A stretch of 64,000 nt of DNA from Ralstonia sp. RRA (GCF_037023145.1 NZ_CP146093.1:1-64000), one strand, 5' to 3'; counted from the stretch's first letter, positions 19,834-29,675 are shown. Numbers and translations: made by a program. Notes: generated from the letters alone by a model not told the origin.

Positions 19834-21194
19834 ACATCGAACTCCACGTGCTGTCCCAACAACGGAACGCTGGCGGACCACCCAAGTTCCCGCTCGATGC
19901 GCTGGCGCATCGCATCAGCCGGCCCCGGCTCGCCATGGGTGACGAACACCGAGCGCGGCGCCGCTGGCGCACTGCCCAGCCACTCGATCAATTGGCTTGC
20001 ATCGGCATGCGCCGACATGCCCTGCAGTGAAATCACTTCGGCACGCACGGCGACGTCCTCACCGTGAATGCGCAGGCTTCGCTCACCAGCCTGCAGCCGC
20101 GCGCCGCGTGTCCCCCCAGCCTGATAACCGGCCAGGATGATGGTGTTGCGCCGGTCCGGCGCCAGATGCTTCAGATGGTGCAGCACGCGGCCGCCGGTGG
20201 CCATGCCGCTGGCCGAGATGATCACAGCCGGGAGGGCCAGCCCAGCCAGCGCCCGCGATTCCTCCGGGGTCCTGATCATGCGCGCAGCTTTGTACATCCC
20301 GAGGCAATCTTCGAGCGACAGCTTATGTTCGGCGTGATGGCGGTGATAGATCTCGGTTGCATCTATTGCCATCGGGCTGTCGAGAAAAACAGGCAGGTCT
20401 GGAATCGCGCCCTGTTGCTTCAGCTTGTGGATCAAATGCAGCAGCAACTGTGCACGCCCCACCGCAAACGCCGGAATCACGACCATGCCGCCACGGTGTG
20501 CTGTGCGAGCAATCGCCTCACCGAGCACGGCCTGCGCATTGGGTACCGGTTCGTGTAGCCGGTCCCCATAAGTCGATTCGACAACGATGTAGTCTGCCTT
20601 GGGAGCCGGCGCAGGCGCACGCATCACCGGGTCGTCGGGGCGGCCAACGTCTCCGGAGAACAGCACTGTCGTCTGCCCCGCTGTCAGTTCGGCCGAGGCC
20701 GCGCCGAGAATATGCCCAGCCGGGCGCAAGGTCACCGTAACGTCGGGGACGACGTCCACACACTGGTCGAAAGGCAATCGGTGCAACTGTTCCATTGCGC
20801 GACGTGCGTCGTCCTCCGTGTACAGCGGCAAAGCCGTGGCGTGCTTGGAGGTGTGATGCCGGTTCGCATAGGCGGCGTCCTCCTCCTGGATTCTCCCGCT
20901 GTCGGGCAACAGCAGACCGCATAGTTCGATTGTCGAGGGCGTCGCCAGAATCCGGCCCCGGAAGCCCTGTTTCACGAGCAACGGTAACGCACCGGCATGG
21001 TCCAGATGGGAGTGTGTCAGCACCACCGCATCGATGTCGGCGGCGCTGAACGGCAACGGCTCCCAGTTCAGCAATCGCAACTGCTTGTAGCCCTGGAACA
21101 ACCCGCAATCAACCAGCAGGCGCTGCCCCTGATGCTCCACCAAATACTTTGAGCCGGTCACTGTGCCGGCCGCACCGTGAAAACTGAGCTTCAT
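19830..21194 (-). CDS. Metallo-beta-lactamase-fold RNA nuclease (CPSF/beta-CASP type)
   Basis: 454 aa from ATG 21194, with GGGGGAGGCG upstream. N-terminal [15 protein letters not shown], zinc motif THSHLDHAG (about 55-63), FSGDVGR, a beta-CASP middle domain and [11 protein letters not shown] with late VFVTHGEPG are all features of mRNA 3'-end-processing exonuclease-like proteins. It is expected to degrade or process RNA in the cytoplasm. It heads the phosphorylase-Prs pair, which could feed on released nucleoside monophosphates. Confidence 0.9.
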   Translation of the reverse strand: MKLSFHGAAGTVTGSKYLVEHQGQRLLVDCGLFQGYKQLRLLNWEPLPFSAADIDAVVLTHSHLDHAGALPLLVKQGFRGRILATPSTIELCGLLLPDSGRIQEEDAAYANRHHTSKHATALPLYTEDDARRAMEQLHRLPFDQCVDVVPDVTVTLRPAGHILGAASAELTAGQTTVLFSGDVGRPDDPVMRAPAPAPKADYIVVESTYGDRLHEPVPNAQAVLGEAIARTAHRGGMVVIPAFAVGRAQLLLHLIHKLKQQGAIPDLPVFLDSPMAIDATEIYHRHHAEHKLSLEDCLGMYKAARMIRTPEESRALAGLALPAVIISASGMATGGRVLHHLKHLAPDRRNTIILAGYQAGGTRGARLQAGERSLRIHGEDVAVRAEVISLQGMSAHADASQLIEWLGSAPAAPRSVFVTHGEPGPADAMRQRIERELGWSASVPLLGQHVEFDV

Positions 21195-21210
21195 CGCCTC
21201 CCCCTTTTTG

Positions 21211-21876
21211 TCATGCGTGGTGGTGGCGATCCGCTTGCTTGTCGCCAAAATTCGGGATGAACCGCGGGGTGTGCGACGCATAGTGCGCCCACTCCTCCCC
21301 AAATTCGCGCTCCGCCCACTTCTCTTCCGTAATGGCCAAACGCACGTACATGACCACCAGCACTGGGAACATCAGCAGTGTCAGGATGGTCGGCCACTGC
21401 AGTAGAAAACCGAACATGATCAAAACGAAGCCCACATACTGCGGATGCCGGATACGGGAGTAGGCGCCGGTGGTCGCCAGCGTATGGCTCCGCTGGTTGT
21501 GGTAAAGCACCGCCCAAGCGGCCGACAATAGCCAAAAGCCACCGCCGATGAAGATAGCGCTCAGCAGATGGAACGGCCCGAAATGCGGATTGGCGCGCCA
21601 GCCGAACATCACCTCCAGCAGGTGGCCAGCGTCATGCGACATGAAATTCACGCCGGGGAACTTCGCGCTCAGCCAACCCGACAGGAGGTAGATCGTCAGC
21701 GGGAAGCCGTACATCTCGGTGAATAGCGCCACCAGGAACGCAGAGAACGCGCCAAACGAACGCCAGTCGCGCGGGCTTTGTGGCTTGGCGAAGCTGAACG
21801 CGAAGATGATGAAAACGAGGGAATTGATGATTACCAGCGACCATAAGCCATAGGCGGGAGGTGTCGATTGGTCCAT
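21211..21876 (-). CDS. Isoprenylcysteine carboxyl methyltransferase-like membrane protein
   Basis: 221 aa with about five hydrophobic segments and the ICMT/phospholipid-methyltransferase signature TGAYSRIRHPQYVGFVLIMF, followed by EEKWAEREFGEEWAHY. Bacterial members methylate membrane lipids or small substrates; the substrate here is unknown. A His-rich tail (ADRHHHA) is present. It lies 16 nt before the nuclease gene and 23 nt after the DUF2933 gene. Confidence 0.85.
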   Translation of the reverse strand: MDQSTPPAYGLWSLVIINSLVFIIFAFSFAKPQSPRDWRSFGAFSAFLVALFTEMYGFPLTIYLLSGWLSAKFPGVNFMSHDAGHLLEVMFGWRANPHFGPFHLLSAIFIGGGFWLLSAAWAVLYHNQRSHTLATTGAYSRIRHPQYVGFVLIMFGFLLQWPTILTLLMFPVLVVMYVRLAITEEKWAEREFGEEWAHYASHTPRFIPNFGDKQADRHHHA

Positions 21877-21899
21877 GATGGCGCTCCTCTGAGAAGAAC

Positions 21900-22214
21900 T
21901 TAGTGGTGGTGATGCTGAGCGCCCTGAACGGGCGGTTGTTCGCTGGCCGTCGACCCCGATGGGCGGCTACTTCCGGAATCGGAACCGCGCGGCTGGTCCT
22001 CGTGACCTGCGTGCCCTCCATGGCCACCGTGCCCGTGGAAGAGGTGCAGCAGCGGACAAGCCAGCAGTAGAAGAAACGGCAACCAGCCGAACAGATGTGC
22101 CCGGTGCTCGGTGAACAGGAAGAACAGGGCAATCAACGCAAACGCAATGAAGATGGCCCCTGAACCGATGCGGCCCGACTGGCGGTGCCTGGAGAGAGAT
22201 CGAAGCGACGACAT
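21900..22214 (-). CDS. DUF2933-type small membrane protein with His-rich ends
   Basis: 104 aa preceded by GAAGGAGTTCTC. Two short hydrophobic segments (AIFIAFALIALFFLF and LFGWLPFLLLLACPLL) are followed by HLFHGHGGHGGHAGHEDQ and a terminal HHHH. This matches the DUF2933 pattern often found next to copper ATPases. The His clusters suggest metal binding near the membrane; function is not established. Confidence 0.8.
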   Translation of the reverse strand: MSSLRSLSRHRQSGRIGSGAIFIAFALIALFFLFTEHRAHLFGWLPFLLLLACPLLHLFHGHGGHGGHAGHEDQPRGSDSGSSRPSGSTASEQPPVQGAQHHHH

Positions 22215-22287
22215 GAGAACTCCTTCGCAAGGTCAAGGTTAGGGACGCCGATCGGTGCACTGCCCGGCCGCCCCTCCTAGCGGTCTA

Positions 22288-22581
22288 TCAGTGGCAGCAT
22301 CCACCGCTCTTGTGAGCAGTGCCGGTTGGGACGTCACCATGGTGGGCATGCTCCGTCTTCGCTCCGGCGCCAGTGCTAAGCGACTCGGCTTCGTAACCGG
22401 CTGCTGCCAGCGCGGCCAGCATTGCGGGCGCGGCCTGGGCGTTACCGCTGACGCGCGCGATACCGCGCGCCAGATCCACGTCGACGGCATCCACACCAGG
22501 CACTCGCTGCAGTGCATGAGTAACCGACGAGACGCAGGAGCCGCAGCTCATGCCCTTGATCTTCAGTTCGATAGTGTCCAT
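22288..22581 (-). CDS. Heavy-metal-associated (HMA) domain protein
   Basis: 97 aa from ATG 22581. The HMA domain (1-65) has GMSCGSCVSSV, the CxxC copper site, followed by a His-containing tail (EHAHHGDVPTG) that ends KSGGCCH. It looks like a copper chaperone with an added C-terminal metal site. It is the first gene of the leftward cluster and could supply the P-type ATPase, whose own N-terminal domain lacks CxxC. Confidence 0.88.
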   Translation of the reverse strand: MDTIELKIKGMSCGSCVSSVTHALQRVPGVDAVDVDLARGIARVSGNAQAAPAMLAALAAAGYEAESLSTGAGAKTEHAHHGDVPTGTAHKSGGCCH

Positions 22582-22834
22582 GGAAGAAATCCTTTTAGGA
22601 GGTGACGTTGAAAATCTCACTGCGACTGCGTTCAACACAGCGCCAGACACTTTCCGGCAGTAGAGAAAGAACGCAATCGAGACGCTCGGGGCGAATGCCG
22701 ACCAAGGCCGCTTTTGTTCAGTGCATTGACGATGGAACGGCGTGTTGCAACGCACCTTTGGCGGTGTCCGCACTGGATGCGCGTCAAGGCGATACGTAAG
22801 ACAAAGCCGCGCACTGCCAAACAGCGACAGAGCG

Positions 22835-23254
22835 CTATAGCGTCAACCGGAGGAAGACGATTGGTATAGACGCGAACTTGTCCGCTGGCCGGGGATTGGA
22901 CTGACGGTGCACACTGCAGCGGTCCACCTCCGGCGTGGATGCCATGCTCATCGGTAATGGCACGGCCACCGGAATGAGAGGCTTGTCATGATCCGACAGC
23001 ACACGGGGAATGCTGGTTGAGGACTTTTCGCAGAAGCTGTGGCAGGCAATCTTGCCGCTATCGTCACAGCCATCATCGTCGGCATCCGCATGGTGTCCAT
23101 GACTGTGGGCTGACACGTGGCCAGATGCCGGCGCTGCGGCCTTACCTGCATCCGCGACAGCGCACGCGTTTGCGATGCCGACGGCCAGACCCAACAGCCA
23201 CACCAGTAGCATTTGAGCTGCCCAGCGGCGTAGATGTCGGGAGTGGAAGAACAT
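22835..23254 (-). CDS. Secreted Cys/His-rich protein, DUF2946-like
   Basis: 139 aa with an N-terminal signal segment (MLLVWLLGLAVGIANACAV), then HVSAHSHGHHADADDDGCDD and CHSFCEK, and a hydrophobic end (IPIVFLRLTL). Short proteins of this build accompany copper and zinc efflux genes; two others of similar layout are at 53-54 kb. The specific role is unknown. An FNR-type box lies about 66 bp upstream of the start. Start choice is moderate, as the ribosome site is weak. Confidence 0.65.
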   Translation of the reverse strand: MFFHSRHLRRWAAQMLLVWLLGLAVGIANACAVADAGKAAAPASGHVSAHSHGHHADADDDGCDDSGKIACHSFCEKSSTSIPRVLSDHDKPLIPVAVPLPMSMASTPEVDRCSVHRQSNPRPADKFASIPIVFLRLTL

Positions 23255-23319
23255 GATTTCTGCCCAAAGAGAGGAACGGTCACACAGAGTCAGCCTAGGC
23301 GCGGATGTCCAACCTCCGG

Positions 23320-23333
23320 TTGATACAAATCAA
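23320..23333. promoter_or_regulatory. FNR/ANR-type box
   Basis: TTGATACAAATCAA matches the FNR/ANR consensus TTGAT-N4-ATCAA exactly. It lies between the oleate hydratase stop and the start of the leftward secreted-protein gene, about 73 bp from that start at its centre, a plausible activator position depending on the transcript start. Confidence 0.75.
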
Positions 23334-23352
23334 CCGTAAACCGTCCGACGGT

Positions 23353-24948
23353 TCAACTCAACAACGTCTTCAGGCCCGCAAACGCAGCGCCTGGGTCAGC
23401 AATCCCGTGGTAAATGGCCGGGATCTCGTTCTTCAAGCCCAGCAGCCCATAAACCGCGTGCATCGCGCCGCGAACCGAATATTCGACGGTGAACACTACG
23501 TCCTGAGGGATCTCAACATACTGCCCAAGCAGCGCGAAGTTCTTCGCTCCGTGCGGGATCACTGGCGGCCGATCCGAAGGCTCGCGGCGCTCAAATTCGC
23601 TGGTGATGTACGGCATCATCACCGGGATCACAGTGGTGGTACGACAGACCTCGTCAAGAATGTCCTCGCAATGCAAATGGTGCAGCAGCTCGGTGAGGAT
23701 TTCCTGGCCGGTTGCCTGGGCCATCGTCTTGTCGATGTAATCGCCCTTGTTGTCCACGAAGAGCCCGTAGCCCCACAGGGTGTACATGTCTTTCGGCTGT
23801 CCGGCGAAGTGCGGCGCGTGAGGCACGACGATCGACATCAGCCAACTCGAATCCTTGAACGTCATCAGACCGCCGGTGCCTGGCGCATTGCCGGTAAAGG
23901 TCTCAATCCGGTGCACAAGCGCCGGGCTGCGCATCGTCAAGGTGAACGACTCCCACTTGCTTTCGTCGACGTTGCCACAGAACGCATTCGGCCGCCCGAG
24001 CCCAGGTTCCTTACGGGCCATGGTCTCCCACAGAGTCCAGGCGCCATCGCGTTTGTCGCGCACCAGTTCCGGTGCATGGTGGTCGTCCCCATAAGACGCG
24101 TCGGCGGTCATCGAGCCGATGGTGATGAGCACCAGATCCTCTTGCCGCACGTCATAGGCCATCGGCTGTCCGCCGCGCACCACGCGCAGCAGTCCAATTC
24201 GCCGGCCGTCACCGGTTTCAACAAAGTCGACATCCTCCACCTTTGTGCCATATTCGAACACCACACCCTGCTGTTTCAGCCATTGCTCCATCGGCCGCAC
24301 GATCGCGTCATACTGGTTCAGCGGCGTGCGCCGTACGCCGGCCAACGTGTGGATACGCGGGAACTCCTGCAAGAAGCGCAACATATAGCGTTTGAGTTCG
24401 ATCGCGCTGTGCCAGTTCTGGAAGGCGAAGGTCGTACGCCACATGGCCCAGAAGTTGGTCTCGAAGAAGTGCGGCGAGAAACAGTCCTCAATGCGAAGCG
24501 TATGCAGCAGCCCTTCTGGCGTGGCCAGCAATCGCATGATCTCCAACCGGTCATGGAGGTTGAAACCCAGATCGGCAGCGTCGAGGATACGGCGTTGCCC
24601 GTCGATCAGCCGGGCGTGTGAATCCGAGCGCCATTCGGCGTTGAAGGCCCAGGCCTGCTGCTTGACACTGATTTTCGGATCATCCAGCGACGGAATGCTG
24701 TCGAGCACGTTCCACAGACAGACATAAGTCTCTTCGGTGAACATGCGACCGCCCCGAGTTACATAGCCTTTGTGCGGATCACCGGAGCCATCGAGCGCAC
24801 CACCGGCCACCTGCTGTTCCTCCAAGATGTGGATGTTCTCCCCCTTGAAGCCTGCGTCGCGAATCAGCAGCACGGCAGCCGACAATGACGCAATGCCGCT
24901 GCCAACCAGGTATGCGCTACGGTGCTCGTTCTTCGTTACCTCAGCCAT
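23353..24948 (-). CDS. ohyA: Oleate hydratase
   Basis: 531 aa from ATG 24948, with AGAGGATTCC upstream. FAD-binding N-terminus YLVGSGIASLSAAV, then HILEEQQVAGGALDGSGD and GYVTRGGRMF, and late SVRGAMHAVYGLLGL are hallmarks of the myosin-cross-reactive-antigen family. The enzyme adds water to the 9,10 double bond of unsaturated fatty acids, forming hydroxy fatty acids and often giving tolerance to free fatty acids. It complements the CFA synthase gene nearby as a second membrane-lipid function. Confidence 0.94.
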   Translation of the reverse strand: MAEVTKNEHRSAYLVGSGIASLSAAVLLIRDAGFKGENIHILEEQQVAGGALDGSGDPHKGYVTRGGRMFTEETYVCLWNVLDSIPSLDDPKISVKQQAWAFNAEWRSDSHARLIDGQRRILDAADLGFNLHDRLEIMRLLATPEGLLHTLRIEDCFSPHFFETNFWAMWRTTFAFQNWHSAIELKRYMLRFLQEFPRIHTLAGVRRTPLNQYDAIVRPMEQWLKQQGVVFEYGTKVEDVDFVETGDGRRIGLLRVVRGGQPMAYDVRQEDLVLITIGSMTADASYGDDHHAPELVRDKRDGAWTLWETMARKEPGLGRPNAFCGNVDESKWESFTLTMRSPALVHRIETFTGNAPGTGGLMTFKDSSWLMSIVVPHAPHFAGQPKDMYTLWGYGLFVDNKGDYIDKTMAQATGQEILTELLHHLHCEDILDEVCRTTTVIPVMMPYITSEFERREPSDRPPVIPHGAKNFALLGQYVEIPQDVVFTVEYSVRGAMHAVYGLLGLKNEIPAIYHGIADPGAAFAGLKTLLS

Positions 24949-25173
24949 GGAATCCTCTGATTCTGTGTGGATGCTCAATGAGCAACGCGACTTGGGAATA
25001 CTTTAGGTGGGTATGCGATCGATACTTTGCGCCAGCGCAAGTTGCTGTTGAGTCTCATGCCGCCGTAATGGATTTGTCATGTTTGCTTTCCGCGACACAT
25101 CCCCTATCGGCTGGGCACAACCATGGAGAAGCCACGGCGCTTGCGCCCGCGCGCGCGGCCCCAATGTCGCGGG

Positions 25174-25187
25174 TTGATGAAGGTCAA
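25174..25187. promoter_or_regulatory. FNR/ANR-type box upstream of ftsH
   Basis: TTGATGAAGGTCAA fits TTGAT-N4-RTCAA. It lies in the 378-bp divergent interval between oleate hydratase and ftsH (24949-25326), about 146 bp before the ftsH start and 232 bp from the hydratase start. Nothing else in that interval looked like a gene. Confidence 0.6.
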
Positions 25188-25326
25188 CCTCGGCGATTTC
25201 CAAGCGTCAATACTGGGAACGCATACCAATGCGCGGTTGTCCGGCGCCTACCCAGGCCGCCCACCAACCTTCCCAGCATTGGAGACCAGACTCACTTTCA
25301 ATAAGGTCGACTTGGAGAAGAATCCC

Positions 25327-27267
25327 ATGGAACCGCGACAGCAACAGTTCTCCCTCTGGTACGTGCTCGTGACCATACTGGCCATGCTTGCAATCCAGAC
25401 GCTCTTCGTGTCGGGGCATGTCGAGACGATCCCATACAGCGATTTCAAGGTCCTACTGAAGGCTGGCAAGCTCAAGGACGTGGCTATTGGTGAGCAGGCT
25501 ATCAGCGGAACCTTCTCGACAGAAGGTATCGACAATCTCCTTGCCAAGCAGCAGATCGAGGAAATCCGCCGAGAGGCAAAGGGCGACCACGCCTTCTCCA
25601 CGCTTCGAGTGGCCGATCCTGAGCTGGTGCAGGAGCTCGAAGCGGCAAAGGTGCGCTTCGTCGGGCAGCCCGACAACAAATGGCTGAGCACGATCCTCTC
25701 GTGGGTTGTGCCGGCCGTCATCTTTTTCGGTATCTGGAGCTTTCTCATCAAGCGCGTGGGCGGCGCCGCCGGCAGCATGATGGAAATTGGCAAGAGCAAG
25801 GCAAAGGTCTACATGCAAAAGGAGACCGGCGTGACTTTTGCCGACGTGGCTGGAATCGACGAAGCCAAGGAGGAGCTGTCGGAGATTGTTAGCTTCCTGA
25901 AAGATCCTCAGCGGTACCAGCGCCTGGGCGGAAAAATTCCCAAGGGCGTGCTGCTGGTTGGGGCCCCGGGCACTGGCAAGACCTTATTGGCAAAGGCCGT
26001 GGCAGGCGAAGCCGGCGTGCCATTCTTCAGCATGAGCGGCTCCGACTTCGTCGAGATGTTCGTTGGTGTGGGTGCAGCACGGGTCCGCGATCTCTTTAAG
26101 CAAGCCGAAACCAAAGCCCCCTGCATCATCTTCATTGATGAGCTTGACGCACTCGGAAAGACGCGAGCACTGAATGCGGTCGGCGGCAACGAGGAGCGCG
26201 AACAAACACTGAACCAGCTTCTGGTCGAGATGGACGGTTTTGATAGCAACAAAGGCGTCATCATCATGGCCGCCACAAACCGACCCGAGATACTGGACCC
26301 CGCCCTGCTTCGCCCCGGTCGCTTTGACCGCCACGTCGCACTGGACCGGCCTGACCTCAAGGGACGGGAGCAGATTCTCAAAGTTCACGTCAAGGGCGTT
26401 GTCCTCGCTCCTGAGGTCGACCTGACTAAACTCGCCGGACGGACCCCGGGGTTCGCAGGTGCCGATCTTGCCAACTTGGTTAACGAAGCCGCGCTCCTTG
26501 CCGCGCGCAAGAGCAAGCAAATGGTCGAGATGGCAGATTTCGACGAGGCGCTTGACCGGATCGTCGGCGGCCTGGAAAAAAAGAACCGCGTGATGAATCC
26601 GAAGGAGAAGGAAACTATCGCATTCCACGAGGCAGGACATGCCATCGTCGCGGAGCATCGGCCGCTGGCTGACCGTGTCTCCAAAGTTTCCATCATTCCG
26701 CGGGGCGTTGCGGCGTTGGGTTACACGCAACAGACCCCAACCGAGGACCGCTACCTGCTCAAGCGCAGCGAACTGCTTGACCGGCTCGATGTCTTGCTCG
26801 GTGGCCGTATTGCGGAACAGCTCATTTTCGGCGACGTATCCACGGGCGCACAGAACGACCTGCAGCGCGCAACCGACATGGCTCGGCAGATGATTACCCA
26901 GTTTGGCATGAGCGACCAGCTGGGCCTGGCCACGTACGAGAATATGCCGAACCCGCTCTTTGCTGGGACGGGGCTAATGCAGCGCGAACGCAATGAATAC
27001 AGCGAGAGCACCGCACAGATGATTGATGCTGAAGTCCGTAAGCTATTGGCAGAAGCAAGTCATCGCGTACAAGCGACGCTGGAAGGACAGCGGACCAAGC
27101 TCGATGCTCTGGCCCAATTACTTCTCGAGAAGGAAGTGGTTGACCGCCAAGACCTGGACATGTTTTTGTCAGCGAAGGTGACGCCAATGCCTCCGCCCAA
27201 GCCCGTCGCGAATATCGAGGAGTCAACTGCAACGGGGAAACCGGACCAAAAAACGCAAGGCACATAG
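25327..27267 (+). CDS. ftsH: ATP-dependent zinc metalloprotease FtsH (accessory copy)
   Basis: 646 aa from ATG 25327, with GGAGAAGAATCCC upstream. Two membrane helices (about 10-30 and 118-138) flank a periplasmic domain. The AAA module has [15 protein letters not shown] and an SRH with [17 protein letters not shown], and the protease domain has the zinc motif HEAGH and the later Asp helix. It degrades damaged or unassembled membrane proteins. The sequence diverges from a typical housekeeping FtsH, and the stress-island setting suggests an extra copy induced under low oxygen or metal stress. Confidence 0.95.
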   Translation: MEPRQQQFSLWYVLVTILAMLAIQTLFVSGHVETIPYSDFKVLLKAGKLKDVAIGEQAISGTFSTEGIDNLLAKQQIEEIRREAKGDHAFSTLRVADPELVQELEAAKVRFVGQPDNKWLSTILSWVVPAVIFFGIWSFLIKRVGGAAGSMMEIGKSKAKVYMQKETGVTFADVAGIDEAKEELSEIVSFLKDPQRYQRLGGKIPKGVLLVGAPGTGKTLLAKAVAGEAGVPFFSMSGSDFVEMFVGVGAARVRDLFKQAETKAPCIIFIDELDALGKTRALNAVGGNEEREQTLNQLLVEMDGFDSNKGVIIMAATNRPEILDPALLRPGRFDRHVALDRPDLKGREQILKVHVKGVVLAPEVDLTKLAGRTPGFAGADLANLVNEAALLAARKSKQMVEMADFDEALDRIVGGLEKKNRVMNPKEKETIAFHEAGHAIVAEHRPLADRVSKVSIIPRGVAALGYTQQTPTEDRYLLKRSELLDRLDVLLGGRIAEQLIFGDVSTGAQNDLQRATDMARQMITQFGMSDQLGLATYENMPNPLFAGTGLMQRERNEYSESTAQMIDAEVRKLLAEASHRVQATLEGQRTKLDALAQLLLEKEVVDRQDLDMFLSAKVTPMPPPKPVANIEESTATGKPDQKTQGT

Positions 27268-27379
27268 AGCGAAGATTGATGCCATGGCATGCCAAGAACG
27301 CAACCACGCCAAAGCGCGGCCGGCTGCCGGCAATCAATGCGTTCACCACGTGAGACAGGCGCCCCGATGGTGTATTGAG

Positions 27380-27985
27380 CTACCGACGCCCTCCCCGCGT
27401 GGGGGTTGTGCCACCGTCAGCCTTCGTGCCGTTGCCGAGCACTGCCCGCAACGTATCGACATGGCGCCGGCCGTGGCGCACAAGCCGATCCGGAAATCGC
27501 GAGGCGAGCCAGGCGTAAACATGGTATTTCGCCAACTTGCCGAGCCACAGTGCGGCGATGACCTCTGCGACCGGAAGTCGCGAGATCGCCGCAAACATGA
27601 GAGCGGGGGTGAGAGGCACCGGTAATGCGGCAATGACCGAAAGCGATACGACGCCGTAGTGTTCGAGCCAGTGGGTCGCATCACGCCACGCGGTGGATCG
27701 CACCACGTCCGGGTAGGCAGCGAACAACCGGTTCCACCCCAGGTGATGAAAGACGAGGTACAGCACGAGAGCGCCAACAGCGGCCCCCAGGCTGGCCAAA
27801 GTCGCGATGGACACCCAGCGGCGCGGCGCCAACAGGACTGCGGCCATCAGCAGGCTGGCAAATGGAACCGACATCGACAGTTCCGCCGCCAGTGCTGCCC
27901 CGGCAACCACCAGTGGGAACGCGCGCGAGTCGGCCCGCCGGGTTAGGGCACGGAGCAGACCGGACTGCAGGCTCAGGCGTAGCAT
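27380..27985 (-). CDS. Polytopic membrane protein, possibly DedA/SNARE-associated type
   Basis: 201 aa with four to five hydrophobic segments and a conserved-looking ALPVPLTPALMFAAISRLP loop, similar to the Pro-rich re-entrant loop of small DedA/VTT-like proteins. It lacks other firm motifs. It lies 76 bp after the PPK2 gene on the same strand, so the two may be co-transcribed. The role is unknown; DedA relatives affect lipid carrier transport and membrane homeostasis. Confidence 0.55.
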   Translation of the reverse strand: MLRLSLQSGLLRALTRRADSRAFPLVVAGAALAAELSMSVPFASLLMAAVLLAPRRWVSIATLASLGAAVGALVLYLVFHHLGWNRLFAAYPDVVRSTAWRDATHWLEHYGVVSLSVIAALPVPLTPALMFAAISRLPVAEVIAALWLGKLAKYHVYAWLASRFPDRLVRHGRRHVDTLRAVLGNGTKADGGTTPTRGGRR

Positions 27986-28061
27986 TGCTCAGTTGCCTTC
28001 ATCGCTCACGCAGACGACCTTCAAGCGTCTCCTCCTTATCGATTGCGTCTGCTGGATAGCA

Positions 28062-28922
28062 TCAGGATGCGAGACGTTTCGCATCGAGGCACTCCTTCGA
28101 AAATTCGAACACGACCTCAGGATCGGGAGCGACCAGCTTGTTCTTCTTGCCCGCGTAGTGCAGCCGCGACAGGATGTGACGAATCAAGTTGAGCCTGGCC
28201 GTGCGCTTGTCGTCGGCGAGCACGATGTGCCATGGCGCGGCAGCCGTGTGCGTATGCATCAGCATGGCGTTGCGTGCCGTCGTATAGGCATCCCAATGCT
28301 TCAACGCCACGGCGTCGACCGGGCTCGTCTTCCACTGCTTGAGCGGATCGCGGCGCCGCTCGGCAAGTCGGCGAGCTTGCTCGGCTTTGCTGATGTCGAG
28401 GTAGTACTTAAGCAGCTTGATACCGGAATTGACGAGCATTTCCTCGAAGTGGGGCACGGAGTACATGAACTCGTCATACTGCTCAGCAGTGCAGAAGCCC
28501 ATCACGCTCTCAACGCCTGCCCGGTTGTACCAGCTGCGGTTGAAGAGGACAAACTCTTCGGCGAGAGGAAGATGGGGCACGTAGCGCTGGAAATACCAGC
28601 CGGTGCGCTCGCGATCTGACGGCTTACCCAGCGCTACCACCCTCGTCTCGCGGGGGCTGAGAAATTCGATAATGCGTTTGATGCTGCCGTCTTTGCCTGC
28701 CGCATCCCGCCCCTCCAGCAGGACAAGGATGCGGTCACCACACCCGATGAAATGCCGTTGAAGCTTGACCAATTCAATTTGCAGCAGGTGCAGTTGCGCC
28801 TCGTAGTCCTCGCGACCCTGGACTCCTTTGGCAGCATCGACTCGCGCCTGGCTGGACGATAAGCCAGTTACGTGTTCGGCGTCCGATGAAGTGGTCTTTT
28901 TCTTCGACTTGCCTTTTGCCAT
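28062..28922 (-). CDS. ppk2: Polyphosphate kinase 2
   Basis: 286 aa from ATG 28922. Walker A appears as EGRDAAGKDGSIKR and the lid/Walker B region as NRSWYNRAGVESVMGF, followed by YYLDISKAEQARR and KQWKTSPVD, all PPK2-family. A Lys/Ser-rich N-terminal tail (MAKGKSKKKTTSS) precedes the domain. It transfers phosphate between polyphosphate and nucleoside di- or monophosphates. Polyphosphate also binds metals, so it suits a metal-stress island. An FNR-type box lies about 168 bp upstream. Confidence 0.93.
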   Translation of the reverse strand: MAKGKSKKKTTSSDAEHVTGLSSSQARVDAAKGVQGREDYEAQLHLLQIELVKLQRHFIGCGDRILVLLEGRDAAGKDGSIKRIIEFLSPRETRVVALGKPSDRERTGWYFQRYVPHLPLAEEFVLFNRSWYNRAGVESVMGFCTAEQYDEFMYSVPHFEEMLVNSGIKLLKYYLDISKAEQARRLAERRRDPLKQWKTSPVDAVALKHWDAYTTARNAMLMHTHTAAAPWHIVLADDKRTARLNLIRHILSRLHYAGKKNKLVAPDPEVVFEFSKECLDAKRLAS

Positions 28923-29083
28923 ATGCGCACCTCCGGCGTTGGCTATGGAAACGGGAGTAACGCTCCAGAGCGTCATCAGCCGTATGGCGGTTTCGTTGTT
29001 ACGAAACGCTCAAATGGGCAGACAACCACATTTTGAACCTACGAACGGGTGAACAAGCTTAAGCACCTGCCAATTTTGCGCGG

Positions 29084-29097
29084 TTGATGTGAGTCAA
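29084..29097. promoter_or_regulatory. FNR/ANR-type box between ppk2 and the YTDGA-repeat gene
   Basis: TTGATGTGAGTCAA fits TTGAT-N4-RTCAA. It lies in the 348-bp divergent interval 28923-29270, which otherwise holds no gene I can support. It could serve either direction. Confidence 0.65.
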
Positions 29098-29270
29098 GCG
29101 CCCTCCGATGTATGGTCGAATTCAGGAGGACATGGATCAGCGCGACTATTGCGCGATCCTTTGCCCGAATGACGCTCTCGTAATGTGGTCGTCATCGCTC
29201 GGTCAGGGGCGGATTCTTATAGTGGCTCCCATAGCAAGTCCTTTGAGTCCAACCACTTCAGGAGAATGCA

Positions 29271-29519
29271 ATGAACCACACCAAGAAGACCGTCTTGATC
29301 GCAGCCGCGCTGATTTCTCTCGGCGCGAACATTTCCAGCGCAGCAACCTCCAGCAACGGGGCCCTCGCTCAGCGCGACGTCTACACCGACGGGGCGCGGG
29401 CTGCTGACGCGCGCGATCCGTACACTGATGGCGCCAAGGCTGGAAAGTTTGAGATCTACTCGGACGGCGCATGGACGGGCGACACGCGCTATCCGGCCAC
29501 CGGTGGCTCGTCGAGTTGA
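29271..29519 (+). CDS. Small secreted protein with YTDGA repeats
   Basis: 82 aa preceded by CAGGAGAATGCA. A signal peptide (KKTVLIAAALISLGANISSA) is followed by three imperfect repeats: V-YTDGARAADARD, P-YTDGAKAGKFE and I-YSDGAWTGDTRYPATGG. The regular Tyr-Thr-Asp-Gly-Ala spacing of about 16-17 residues suggests a repeated ligand or surface motif. Similar small repeat proteins occur near copper genes in related bacteria, but I cannot assign a function. It is downstream of an FNR-type box. Confidence 0.75.
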   Translation: MNHTKKTVLIAAALISLGANISSAATSSNGALAQRDVYTDGARAADARDPYTDGAKAGKFEIYSDGAWTGDTRYPATGGSSS

Positions 29520-29675
29520 GGCATTACGAAATGTCTACGCGATCATGGCCCTCAACCTGAGTTGACAGGTCTTGGTCGCTGCTGACCTTTTCGACGTCCA
29601 ATCATCGTCTTACAGGCTTGGCGAATCCGCCGAGATGCATTGGTCGGCACAGTATCGGCCATGCTCCATCCGGTA

